In this document: piece by piece, positions 8,498 to 15,739 of the stretch
How the letters are laid out: the number at the start of each line of letters is the position of its first letter
Position numbering within the stretch: position 1 is the first letter of the stretch
DNA from: Akkermansia muciniphila
Lineage (GTDB): Bacteria; Verrucomicrobiota; Verrucomicrobiia; Limisphaerales; BJHT01
Assembly: GCA_945861535.1 (NCBI GenBank)
Contig: CAMAUZ010000013.1
Coordinates: 1 to 37,943, forward strand
DNA length: 37,943 bases
Reading direction: 5' to 3'
Translations under genes and position numbers: made by a program
The notes under the pieces: generated by a model
Seen by the model: the letters and a program-made list of their open reading frames with translations, nothing else
Database searches by the model: none
Told to the model about the DNA's origin: nothing

Positions 8498-8893
8498 CGG
8501 AGCGGCCGGCGAGAAACGCCGGGGTGGCTGGACTGGAAGCGGCCGGTGGGTCTGCCACCGAGCGGCACAGAAGGCACAAGCGACCGAAGTCCGGCGGAGA
8601 GCGCCCGCCTACTTGTCCACAAACACGACAACGCCGCGGGCGCGGGGCGCTGAAGTTGTTGGGTTTCCTGCGGGGTAAACTCGGGGTCACTGACAGTTTG
8701 TTTCATCCCGATTTCATTGGAGCAAGTTTGCCAATGAGCACGGTTCGTTGTCCGAAAATCACAGCTACTCTCACCCACTCTTGATCACACCGCGTCGCCA
8801 CGTTCGCCCTTAAAACCAGCGGGCTTTCCCTGCCTTTTGTGGCCATTACTACGGCTGATTTCAGTTTGAGCTTACCGCCCGGCCGCCGCCTCC
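8498..8893. other. Intergenic stretch without a recognised gene
   Basis: These 396 bases hold only GC-rich repeat-like sequence up to about 8690 and more AT-balanced sequence after it. Small open frames occur on both strands, but none has a recognisable product, a convincing start or conserved motifs. The second half probably carries the promoter of the nucleotidyltransferase gene, but no clear -35/-10 pair could be assigned. Confidence 0.5.
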
Positions 8894-9871
8894 ATGTCCC
8901 ACCAACCCCATAACATCTCCGCCGGCACGCAGGTCGTGTCCCTGATCGCAGTCCGCGGGACCAACGACTCGCTCGTCCACCCGCGCGGCGCCGTCGGCGT
9001 CGTGACGCGCACCCCCGCCGTCGCCGGCGAGAAATTTCTCGTCCGCTTTCCCGATGGCTTCGAGAAGTCCCTGGCCCGTTCCGAACTCGAAGTCCTGCAA
9101 CACTTCAAATCCCGCCTCGGTCCGGTAGGGCGTGGTGTCCTCACCGCGCCGCCGCCAGCCGACGGCCCGCCCGATCTCGCGCCCGCCGCCTTCGACCTCG
9201 AATCCTTCATCCTCTACCGCTGCGTCGTCGGCTCGCGTGCCTACGGACTCGACCACGACGACTCCGACACCGACCGCCGCGGCATCTACCTCGCGCCCGC
9301 CGACCTGCACTGGTCGCTCTTCGGCGCGCCCGAACAATTCGAGGACCACGCCGCGCAAAGCTGCTACTGGGAATTGCAGAAATTCCTCACCATGGCGCTC
9401 AAGGCCAACCCGAACATCCTCGAGTGCCTCTACTCGCCGCTGGTCGAGAAAATCACGCCGCTCGGCGAAGAACTCCTCACCCTGCGCTCCGGCTTCCTCT
9501 CGCAAATGATCTTCCAGACCTTCAACGGCTACGCGATGAGCCAGTTCAAAAAAATCGAACAGGACATCCGCAACCACGGCACCGTGCGCTGGAAACACGC
9601 CATGCACCTCCTCCGACTCCTCCTCACCGGCGCCGCCACCTTGCGTCTGGCCCGCGTCCCGGTCCGCGTCGAGGCCCACCGCGACCGCCTCCTCGCCGTC
9701 AAACACGGTGCCCTTCCCTGGCCCGCCGTGGACGCCTGGCGGCAAGAACTCCACCGCGACTTCGAGCTCGCCCTCGCCGAAACCCACCTCCCCGAACGCC
9801 CCGACTACGAGGCGGCGAACCGCTTCCTGATCAAAGCCCGACGGGCGATGGCGATGACGGGAGAACGTTGA
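8894..9871 (+). CDS. Pol-beta superfamily nucleotidyltransferase, RlaP type (RNA repair-associated)
   Basis: Protein of 325 aa. Residues 12-72 form a small beta-rich domain of unknown role. The nucleotidyltransferase core (PF10127/RlaP type) opens with GSRAYGLDHDDSDTDRRG at residues 113-130, with the catalytic metal-binding pair Asp125/Asp127. It continues through WELQKFLTMALKANPNILECLY, a conserved helix of this family. Members are found beside the bacterial RNA-repair genes hen1 and pnkp and are thought to add nucleotides to damaged RNA ends. Consistent with this, a Hen1 fragment begins three bases after its stop. No disabling change is visible, so it appears intact, although the adjacent repair genes are wrecked. 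A second member of the family lies at 13332. Confidence 0.85.
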   Translation: MSHQPHNISAGTQVVSLIAVRGTNDSLVHPRGAVGVVTRTPAVAGEKFLVRFPDGFEKSLARSELEVLQHFKSRLGPVGRGVLTAPPPADGPPDLAPAAFDLESFILYRCVVGSRAYGLDHDDSDTDRRGIYLAPADLHWSLFGAPEQFEDHAAQSCYWELQKFLTMALKANPNILECLYSPLVEKITPLGEELLTLRSGFLSQMIFQTFNGYAMSQFKKIEQDIRNHGTVRWKHAMHLLRLLLTGAATLRLARVPVRVEAHRDRLLAVKHGALPWPAVDAWRQELHRDFELALAETHLPERPDYEAANRFLIKARRAMAMTGER

Positions 9872-9874
9872 GCC

Positions 9875-10048
9875 ATGGGCGCCACGCGCGACGAACGCCG
9901 CGCCGCCTGCGACGCCGCCGCGGTGGTCGAGGTCATCGAACATCTCGACCCGCCCCGTCTGGCCAACTTCGAGCACGTGCTCTTTGGCTGCGCCCGCCCC
10001 GGCACCGTGGTGCTCACCACGCCCTACCGTGAATACAAGGTGAAGTGA
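9875..10048 (+). pseudogene. hen1: Remnant of Hen1 3'-terminal RNA ribose 2'-O-methyltransferase
   Basis: A 57-codon open frame starts three bases after the nucleotidyltransferase stop. It reads AAAVVEVIEHLDPPRL followed by a phenylalanine/valine-rich helix, then PGTVVLTTP and REYKV. This is the metal-binding and SAM-pocket segment of bacterial Hen1 (motif ExxEH, then the TTP strand). Full Hen1 is about 450-480 aa, so some 300 N-terminal residues and about 100 C-terminal residues, including the later metal ligands, are gone. Hen1 marks repaired tRNA 3' ends with a 2'-O-methyl group before Pnkp seals them. This fragment cannot be active. The kept stretch is contiguous and free of stops. Confidence 0.75.
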
Positions 10049-10155
10049 GAAACCCTACCCGTCGGCCCCGAGGACGCGCTGGTAGGTTCGTCGACGTAGT
10101 TGGCGGTGTTCAGGCAACTCAAACACGGCGAAAAACCGGCTTCCACCTAGCCGAG

Positions 10156-10208
10156 TTTTTGAAAATGAACTTTCAAAAAGGGCGAGGATTTTAAAGTGGA
10201 CTTTCAAT
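10156..10208 (+). promoter_or_regulatory. Twin palindromes upstream of the DUF4143 ATPase gene, candidate operators
   Basis: The first palindrome, 10156-10179, is TTTTTGAAA, a six-base spacer, then TTTCAAAAA. The second, about 10189-10208, is less perfect: AAAG-TGGA-CTTT flanked by TT and CAA. Both share the core ACTTTCAA and are exactly 30 bases apart, about three helical turns, ending about 20 bases before the ATG at 10230. The AT-rich composition stands out from the surroundings. They could be operators for an autoregulator or sites recognised by the ATPase itself. That is inference. Confidence 0.5.
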
Positions 10209-10229
10209 AAGTGGTGTCTATGAAACGGC

Positions 10230-11477
10230 ATGATTGCACGTTGGCCGGAGAGCAAATGGCGGAAAGATTTCACCCGCCCCTACGTTCAGATTGTCTTTGG
10301 CGCCCGCCAGACCGGCAAATCCACCTTGATCCGAAGCCTGCTCCCGGAGGGCGCCACCGTCGTGGACCTGTCCGACCCCAGGGAACGCGGGCTGTATTTG
10401 AACGACCCGGGCCGGTTCATCACGCTTTGCCGGAGTCTGCCCGCCCGCGGACCGGCGACTTGGGTCTTCGTGGACGAGGCCCAGTCCGTGCCGTCGATCT
10501 TCGATTCAGTCCAGCACCTCTACGACCGGGAGAAACAGCGCTGGCATTTCATCCTCTGCGGCAGCTCAGCCCGCAAGCTGCGCCAGACCGGTGCAAACCT
10601 CCTCCCCGGACGCAGCTTCCTCCACCGGCTTTTTCCCCTGACCCGCATTGAACGCCCGGCCCCCGAACCCCCGATCGCTTTCGATGGGCCTGCGCCATTG
10701 GCACTGCCGTGGCCCAAAGAAGAAACCCCGGCGCGCCTGTTCCCGGCCGCCGACCTGATGGAGCGGTTGGCGTTTGGTGAACTGCCCGGCGTGGTGACCA
10801 TCGCCCGGTCGCAACGCGCCCAGATACTCGACGGCTATACCCAACTGCATCTCGAAGAGGAGATGCGGCGCGAGGCGATGGTGAAGGATTGGCCCGCCTT
10901 TGTCCGCTTCCTCCGCCTGGCGGCGGTCGAGTCCGGTCAGATGGTGAATTACCACAAAATCGCCAGCGACATCGGCCTGTCGGTGCCCACGGTCAAAAGC
11001 CATTACCAGCTATTGGAGGATATGTTTCTGGGTTTTCGCCTGCCCGCCTTCAGCGGCAGCGCCCGCAAGAACCTGCTCTCGACAGACCGGTTTCTCTTTT
11101 TCGATCTGGGCGTTCGCCATGCCGCTGCAGGACTGGTCGCCGGGTTGGACACCGTCCGCGCCAACCCCGGCCCCCTGTTCGAGCAATGGGTCGGCATCGA
11201 ATTGTGGAAGCGCCTGCAATATCTCGGCACCGGCTCGCTCCACTATCTCCGCACCAAGGACGGCGCGGAGGTGGACTTCATTATCCAACACGGCGGGCGG
11301 CTCGCGCCCATCGAGGTGAAATGGACCGAACGCCCGACGCTGACCGACGCCCGCCATCTGCTGACCTTTTTGCGCGAACATCCCAAGCAGGCCAAACACG
11401 CCTACATCATCTGCCGCTGCGACCACCCGCTGCGCCTGCACGAAAGGGTGACGGCGCTGCCGTGGTTTTGTCTGTGA
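10230..11477 (+). CDS. AAA_14/DUF4143 ATPase
   Basis: Protein of 415 aa. An N-terminal AAA_14 P-loop domain has Walker A GARQTGKST at residues 24-32, Walker B VFVDEAQ at 79-85 and a sensor-like FILCGSSARKLR near 111. It is followed by a winged-helix-like region (NYHKIASDIGLSVPTVKSHY). The C-terminal DUF4143 domain carries the PD-(D/E)XK-like signature GAEVDFI and IEVKW. Such ATPases are widespread in bacteria and archaea, often scattered or horizontally transferred, and their role is poorly defined; links to DNA mobility or toxin-like systems have been suggested. Here it sits between the Hen1 and Pnkp remnants, so it is probably an insertion into the old repair locus. Twin palindromes lie directly upstream. 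Confidence 0.9.
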   Translation: MIARWPESKWRKDFTRPYVQIVFGARQTGKSTLIRSLLPEGATVVDLSDPRERGLYLNDPGRFITLCRSLPARGPATWVFVDEAQSVPSIFDSVQHLYDREKQRWHFILCGSSARKLRQTGANLLPGRSFLHRLFPLTRIERPAPEPPIAFDGPAPLALPWPKEETPARLFPAADLMERLAFGELPGVVTIARSQRAQILDGYTQLHLEEEMRREAMVKDWPAFVRFLRLAAVESGQMVNYHKIASDIGLSVPTVKSHYQLLEDMFLGFRLPAFSGSARKNLLSTDRFLFFDLGVRHAAAGLVAGLDTVRANPGPLFEQWVGIELWKRLQYLGTGSLHYLRTKDGAEVDFIIQHGGRLAPIEVKWTERPTLTDARHLLTFLREHPKQAKHAYIICRCDHPLRLHERVTALPWFCL

Positions 11478-11669
11478 ACACCTCGTTGCCCAGGTTGCCC
11501 AAACGATTTCTGCCCGTAGGGCCGGAGGAAGCGGAGATCGGTTCGCCGACGCAGATGGGCGGTTTGAATTGAAGGCTTAATCTATCTCGGAGGAACCAAA
11601 CTAAGCGCACGGTCGCGCGCCGGAATTTCATTCCAGTGGATAACTTGAAACCTTCGCATCATCGCCTCA

Positions 11670-11909
11670 ATGTCTCAGCGCATGAGACCGACTGTTGCCC
11701 CGGATGCCGGCGTGTTTAATCCCGCGCCGGTGCCGACGCCAGTTCCCAACAAGAGACTGCGCGAAGGTATTTTGCTACAGGCACGGCGCAGCTTTCAGTC
11801 ATCCAAAAACGCCTACCGAACCAAGCTGCCGGGCTTCGAGGTCCGGCGCGATGCCGCCATCATTCCCAGCCGCCGCGCGCAGGAGTTGCTCGCGGAGGAA
11901 ACGACATGA
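11670..11909 (+). CDS. Small basic hypothetical protein (79 aa)
   Basis: Not recognised. It has a proline-rich N-terminus (FNPAPVPTPVPNKRL) and a basic helix-prone C-terminal half (LLQARRSFQSSKNAYRTK, then IIPSRRAQELLAEE). No signal or membrane segment is present. A second ATG lies at 11682. There is no strong ribosome-binding site before either start. Its stop overlaps the start of the next 23-codon frame as ATGA, and that frame in turn overlaps the GyrB-like gene, so the three are arranged for coupled translation. This arrangement is the main reason to believe it is real. Confidence 0.45.
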   Translation: MSQRMRPTVAPDAGVFNPAPVPTPVPNKRLREGILLQARRSFQSSKNAYRTKLPGFEVRRDAAIIPSRRAQELLAEETT

Positions 11910-11977
11910 AAACCGTCTTGTTGAAGACGAATGTCCCGCTCGCGCTGGCGCGAAAACCCCGGTTCGTCAATGACTGA
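11906..11977 (+). CDS. Very short ORF (23 aa) coupled to the GyrB-like gene
   Basis: A strong ribosome-binding sequence GGAGGAA (11894-11900) lies five bases before the ATG at 11906. The frame encodes 23 residues (MKTVLLKTNV to FVND) and ends at 11977, eight bases past the start of the GyrB-like gene at 11970. That gene has no ribosome-binding sequence of its own, so this short frame probably delivers ribosomes to it. It may be a leader peptide, a small functional peptide, or the residue of a decayed gene. No homology was recognised. Confidence 0.45.
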   Translation: MKTVLLKTNVPLALARKPRFVND

Positions 11978-13010
11978 GATACTGGAGCAACTCAGAGATT
12001 TTGCCGCCGGCATCCGCCGCAAGCCGGCAATGTATTTCGGCCGCCGCGGCAGCCCGGCAATACCGCTGATGACTCGTGGCTTGATTGACGCCGTGTTGGC
12101 CACGGCTGGGAAAAAGTATCGTGGGCCGATTGTAGTTTCGGTCACGGGCAAGGGACGAAGGCAGGCCATTTCGGTCGAGTTCGCAGCCTTGGCTTCGACG
12201 GTGTTTTCCCACGCCCGGCTGGACGGATTTCTCCAGTCAATGACGACACAGCCGGCCTATGAGCTTGGCTCGGCTGCCGCCGGATCCCGCCAGTTCGCCA
12301 TGGAAAGTTGCGACGGTCAGCGGCGCGCGCTTTTGGAAATTCAGCATGGCTTCCAAGTCGCGACCGAAACCACGCCGTCTCCCCTGCCCCCCAGCCTCCG
12401 CGTCGTGTTTCAACCAGAGCCAACGCTGTTCGACTGCTTGTCGCACGATGGTCTCTATAATCTGGCGGGCAATCTTCGCGATTTGAGTCTGCTCCATCCC
12501 GGCCTGGCCACTCATTTCACCGCCGATTCATTGGCTGGCGAGCTCCGCTACTTTCACCAGCATGGACTGAAGAGCCTCCTCTTCGAAGACGATCACGCCC
12601 GCTGGCCGCTGCATCCGGGTTGCCTGAGTTTCAAAGGCACGGCGAAGAACATGCGGGTAGAGGGTCATCTTCGCTTTCTTCACGCCGGACTTCCCCATGT
12701 TCGGAGTTACGTCAATGGCCACCCGGCGCAGGGAGCCGCGCATCTGGAAGGTCTGGGTGCCGCCTTGCTCGAGTTGTTTCCCGATCCATCGTTGGGCTGC
12801 CGACGCGTCTCCTTTGTTACCAATCCAGACACCGACGCCAAAATCGAACTGCCCCACCCGTTCCTCGCAGCGATGCAGCTTCAACTTGCCGAGCCACGAT
12901 ATTACGGCCCCACCCGGGACGTTCTCTGTGGCGACGAGGTGCGTGAATTCGTCCGCTGCGCGGCATCCGAAACGCTGCGGAAGCAGTGGGAAAACCTCCG
13001 CGCGCCGTGA
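11970..13010 (+). CDS. Stand-alone GyrB-like GHKL/transducer protein with degenerate ATP site
   Basis: Protein of 346 aa from the ATG at 11970; the open frame also extends to 11931. It matches the N-terminal 390 residues of DNA gyrase B along its whole length. Residues 16-24 (RRKPAMYFG) resemble the KRPGMYIG motif. NLRDLSLLHPGL (168-179) resembles RLRELSFLNSG. The stretch around 247-261 (YVNGHPAQGAAHLEG) resembles the FTNNI...GGTHLAGF transducer motif. GPTRDVLCGDEV (313-324) sits where gyrase has the QTK loop. It ends where the transducer domain of GyrB ends, with no TOPRIM domain. The ATPase motifs are degenerate: no Glu/Asn pair of the N-box (GLIDAVLA instead), no GxxGxG lid glycines, and Arg for the QTK lysine. 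It is probably a non-hydrolysing structural or DNA-contacting protein. Its partner and role are unknown. Confidence 0.65.
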   Translation: MTEILEQLRDFAAGIRRKPAMYFGRRGSPAIPLMTRGLIDAVLATAGKKYRGPIVVSVTGKGRRQAISVEFAALASTVFSHARLDGFLQSMTTQPAYELGSAAAGSRQFAMESCDGQRRALLEIQHGFQVATETTPSPLPPSLRVVFQPEPTLFDCLSHDGLYNLAGNLRDLSLLHPGLATHFTADSLAGELRYFHQHGLKSLLFEDDHARWPLHPGCLSFKGTAKNMRVEGHLRFLHAGLPHVRSYVNGHPAQGAAHLEGLGAALLELFPDPSLGCRRVSFVTNPDTDAKIELPHPFLAAMQLQLAEPRYYGPTRDVLCGDEVREFVRCAASETLRKQWENLRAP

Positions 13011-13037
13011 ACTCGCGATGTCCCGCCTCGAATTGCC

Positions 13038-13316
13038 ATGACCCTCACCCTCCCCGATCTCTCCCTCGTCGTGCTCGTCGGCGTGTCCGGCTCGGGCAAG
13101 AGCACGTTTGCGCGGAAGCATTTTCGGCCGACGGAGATTCTGTCGTCGGATGCATGCCGGGCGATGGTGTCGGATAACGAGAACAATCAGGCGACGACGA
13201 AGGATGCGCCTGCGTTGAACCACTTTCTCCCGCGCCGCGAGGCGCTCCGGCGCGTCCACGAATGCATCTTCGGCGTGCTCGCGCTGGAGAACGAGCCGGT
13301 GGACCCAAGGTTGTGA
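13038..13316 (+). pseudogene. pnkp: Internally deleted Pnkp (polynucleotide kinase-phosphatase-ligase)
   Basis: An intact 92-codon frame joins the two ends of Pnkp. Residues 1-57 are its kinase start, with P-loop GVSGSGKST and the conserved SSDACRAMVSDNENNQATTK segment. Residues from about 60 on (REALRRVHECIFGVLALE, then EPVDPRL) match, from memory of the family, the last 30 residues of the C-terminal ligase domain. Normal bacterial Pnkp is roughly 850 aa, so about 750 residues (rest of kinase, phosphatase, most of ligase) are missing in frame, with the junction near 13203. The product cannot repair RNA. Pnkp normally follows hen1 directly; here the two remnants are separated by 3 kb of inserted genes. 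Confidence 0.75.
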
Positions 13317-13331
13317 GCGATCGTTGAGCCT

Positions 13332-14090
13332 ATGCCCATTGATCCACGCCTCCACCGCATCGTCGCCGCGCAGCCGTATCCATTGCTCTTCGCGACTATA
13401 AGCGGGGCGCACCTGTATGGCTTTCCTTCGCCCGACTCGGACTTCGATTTGCGCGGGGCGCATGTGCTGCCGCTGGCGCACGTCGTCGGGCTGGTGGTGC
13501 GCGAGGAGACGATCACGGATGCGCGGGTCAGCGAAGGGCTGGAGATGGACATCGTGAGCCATGATGTGCGGAAGTTTTTCGGCCTGCTGCTCAAGAAGAA
13601 CGGTTACGTGCTGGAGCAGCTCTTCTCGCCGCTCATCGTTCACACGACGCCGGAGCACGCGGAGCTGAAGAACCTGGCGCGCGGGTGCATCACGCGGCAT
13701 CACTCGCATCATTACTTCGGGTTCGCGGAGACGCAGTGGAAGCTGTTTTTGAAGGAGTCGCCGCGCCGGGTGAAGCCGCTGCTCTACGTGTATCGCGTGC
13801 TGCTCACGGGCATTCACCTGCTGCGCACGGGCGCGGCGGAGGCGAATCTCGTCACGCTGAACCGCGAGTTCCGGCTCCCGTTCATCGACGACCTCGTGGC
13901 GCGCAAACTCGCCGGGCCGGAGCAGTCCACGCTGGCGGCGGACGACCTCGCCTTCCATGAGTCGGAATACCAGCGGCTGCGCGGCGAATTGCAGGCGGCA
14001 CACGAGGCCAGTCACCTGCCCGAGCTGCCGAGTGAGGCGACGCGCGCGGGATTGAACGATCTGCTGGTGAGACTGCGGACGGCGTGGTGA
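13332..14090 (+). CDS. Second Pol-beta superfamily nucleotidyltransferase, RlaP type
   Basis: Protein of 252 aa starting 15 bases after the Pnkp remnant. The catalytic motif GAHLYGFPSPDSDFDLRG lies at residues 25-42, with the metal-binding pair Asp37/Asp39 and a likely third acid at Asp73 (EMDIVSHD). FGLLLKKNGYVLEQLFSPL and LLYVYRVLLTGIHLLRTGA are typical of the RlaP/PF10127 family next to pnkp. In this family the gene usually stands right after pnkp, as here. It lacks the small N-terminal domain of the paralogue at 8894 and is only distantly similar to it. No defect is seen. With Hen1 and Pnkp gone, its remaining substrate is unclear. Confidence 0.85.
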   Translation: MPIDPRLHRIVAAQPYPLLFATISGAHLYGFPSPDSDFDLRGAHVLPLAHVVGLVVREETITDARVSEGLEMDIVSHDVRKFFGLLLKKNGYVLEQLFSPLIVHTTPEHAELKNLARGCITRHHSHHYFGFAETQWKLFLKESPRRVKPLLYVYRVLLTGIHLLRTGAAEANLVTLNREFRLPFIDDLVARKLAGPEQSTLAADDLAFHESEYQRLRGELQAAHEASHLPELPSEATRAGLNDLLVRLRTAW

Positions 14091-14135
14091 GGGGGCATCC
14101 CGAAGCGGGCGGAGGCCGCCGCCCCCGCTCCCGCC

Positions 14136-14319
14136 CCTTGTAGGAGTCGAGGTAACGAGACTCTGACCTCCCTCCACGAGCGGCCCGCCCAAAAACACTC
14201 CAAGCCGCGTCTGGCAACCAAGTTCCAGTCCCACACGCCGCACCCAAGTCAGCCCTCGAAACTCAGTCTGCTCCTCGCGCAGAAAAGGTTAGAGTCTCGT
14301 TACCTCGCCTCCTACAAGG
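14136..14319. repeat. 33-bp inverted-repeat element, candidate MITE-like unit
   Basis: The arms 14136-14168 and 14287-14319 match as reverse complements at 31 of 33 positions. They enclose a 118-base spacer (14169-14286) with no gene. The arms begin CCTTGTAGGAG and contain GAGGTAACGAGACTCT. The element fills most of the 310-base gap between the nucleotidyltransferase and the PQQ-propeller gene. It resembles a non-autonomous mobile palindrome; no transposase is present in the window. Confidence 0.8.
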
Positions 14320-14400
14320 CGGTCTCGCGGACGCGCCGCCCGCGCTCCCGGCGCACTTCGCCACTTGCTGCGGGGCGCAAAGCGGCCCACGCTTTCCAGC

Positions 14401-15681
14401 ATGAAATCACCGCGCTTCTTCCCCGCCGCCCTGTTGCTTGCCGTCGTTGTTCCCGCCGTCGTCGCCGTCGCCGCGGACTGGCCGCAGTGGCGCGGACCAG
14501 CGCGCGATGGTCAGGCACCGCCGGGAAAGACCGCGTTGAACGCCTTACCCAAAGAGGTGAAGGCGCTGTGGAGCATCGCGGTGGGCAATGGCCAGGCGTC
14601 GCCGCTGATCGCGGGTGGCCGCGTGTTTTACCTCGATGAACAGCAGGGGCAGGAGACAGCCCACGCGGTCGAATTGGCGACCGGGAAGGAAGTGTGGCAC
14701 GCCGCGTTCGATCAGTCCGAACAGTTCGCCAACAACTACGGCACCGGGCCGCGCTGCACGCCGCTCGTGGAGGGCGACCGCGTTTATGTGCAATCCTGCC
14801 GCGGGGAATTTCGCTGCCTCTCGGCGGTGGACGGCAAGACGATCTGGCGGACCAGTTTCGAGAAGGACTGGGGTGCGACCTTTTTCGGAAACAAAAAAGA
14901 AAACGCGCCCGAGGCCAAGGAAACCGCCGCGCGTCGTCACGGTCACAATGGTTCGGCGGTGATCGACGGCGACACGATTTTCGTGCCGGTGGGCAGCCCC
15001 ACCAAGGGCACGCTGGTGGCCTTCAACAAAGCAACAGGCAAAGTCCTGTGGACCGTCGGGAGCGACAACACGGCGTACTCGTCGGTCATGGTGGCGACGC
15101 TGGGCGACACGCGGCAGGCGGTGCATCTCACGGCGGATTCGCTGATGGGCGTGGACGTGGCAAGCGGCAAATTGCTGTGGCAGACGCCCGTCAAAACGGG
15201 CGCCAAGCGGCACGTCCTCACGCCGCTCATCGTCGGCGACACGGTGACGATTGCGTCGTCATCGGTGGGCCTCACGAAGTTTGAAATCAAGCAGGAGGGC
15301 GGCATTTTCAAAATCAGCGAAGCGTGGAAAAATGACCGGCTCAAGATCACGCTCGCCACGCCCGTGCTCGTCGGCGGCCATCTCTACGGCCTCGGACAGG
15401 GATCGAAGACCGATTTTGTCTGTGTCGATTTCAACACGGGCGAGGTGAAGTGGACGCAGCCGGGCTTTGTGGATTACGCGGCCGTCATCGCGGTCGGCGA
15501 CCGGCTGCTCGTGCAAAGTTCGAGCGGCGAACTGCTCCTGCTCCGCGCGAATCCGCAGAAATTCGACGAACTGGGCCGGACGCAGGCCTGCGGCAACACC
15601 TGGAGCCATCCCGCGTTCGCCGACGGCCGGCTCGTGCTGCGCGACAAGCGCCAGCTCTTCGCGCTGGAACTGGCGAAGTGA
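14401..15681 (+). CDS. Exported PQQ-type beta-propeller protein (BamB-like)
   Basis: The ATG at 14401 gives 426 aa with a signal peptide (residues 5-24, ending AVAA). The mature protein opens with DWPQWRGPARDG, a hallmark of secreted PQQ-like propeller proteins in Planctomycetota and Verrucomicrobiota. Repeated blades follow, such as TGKEVWHAAFD, DGKTIWRTSF, TGKVLWTVG, SGKLLWQTPV and TGEVKWTQPG. The repeats resemble BamB and PQQ-dehydrogenase blades. No quinoprotein dehydrogenase active-site residues were recognised, so a binding or scaffold role is more likely than catalysis. It stands alone, between an inverted-repeat element and a perfect hairpin repeat. Confidence 0.85.
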   Translation: MKSPRFFPAALLLAVVVPAVVAVAADWPQWRGPARDGQAPPGKTALNALPKEVKALWSIAVGNGQASPLIAGGRVFYLDEQQGQETAHAVELATGKEVWHAAFDQSEQFANNYGTGPRCTPLVEGDRVYVQSCRGEFRCLSAVDGKTIWRTSFEKDWGATFFGNKKENAPEAKETAARRHGHNGSAVIDGDTIFVPVGSPTKGTLVAFNKATGKVLWTVGSDNTAYSSVMVATLGDTRQAVHLTADSLMGVDVASGKLLWQTPVKTGAKRHVLTPLIVGDTVTIASSSVGLTKFEIKQEGGIFKISEAWKNDRLKITLATPVLVGGHLYGLGQGSKTDFVCVDFNTGEVKWTQPGFVDYAAVIAVGDRLLVQSSSGELLLLRANPQKFDELGRTQACGNTWSHPAFADGRLVLRDKRQLFALELAK

Positions 15682-15739
15682 GGAGTGGCGGGATCCGCGG
15701 GGCGGGGTCGGTGGCATTGGGGCGACTGCAGCGCGGCCT

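Noticed and set aside
10230-11477. Considered as part of a restriction or defence operon
   Set aside because: DUF4143 ATPases have a nuclease-like fold, but no methyltransferase, helicase or other defence gene adjoins it, so a defence role is not supported by the window.
13332-14090. Considered as an antitoxin-type MNT nucleotidyltransferase
   Set aside because: The length, the GAHLYG...SDFD motif context and the place behind pnkp fit the RlaP type; no HEPN partner is present.
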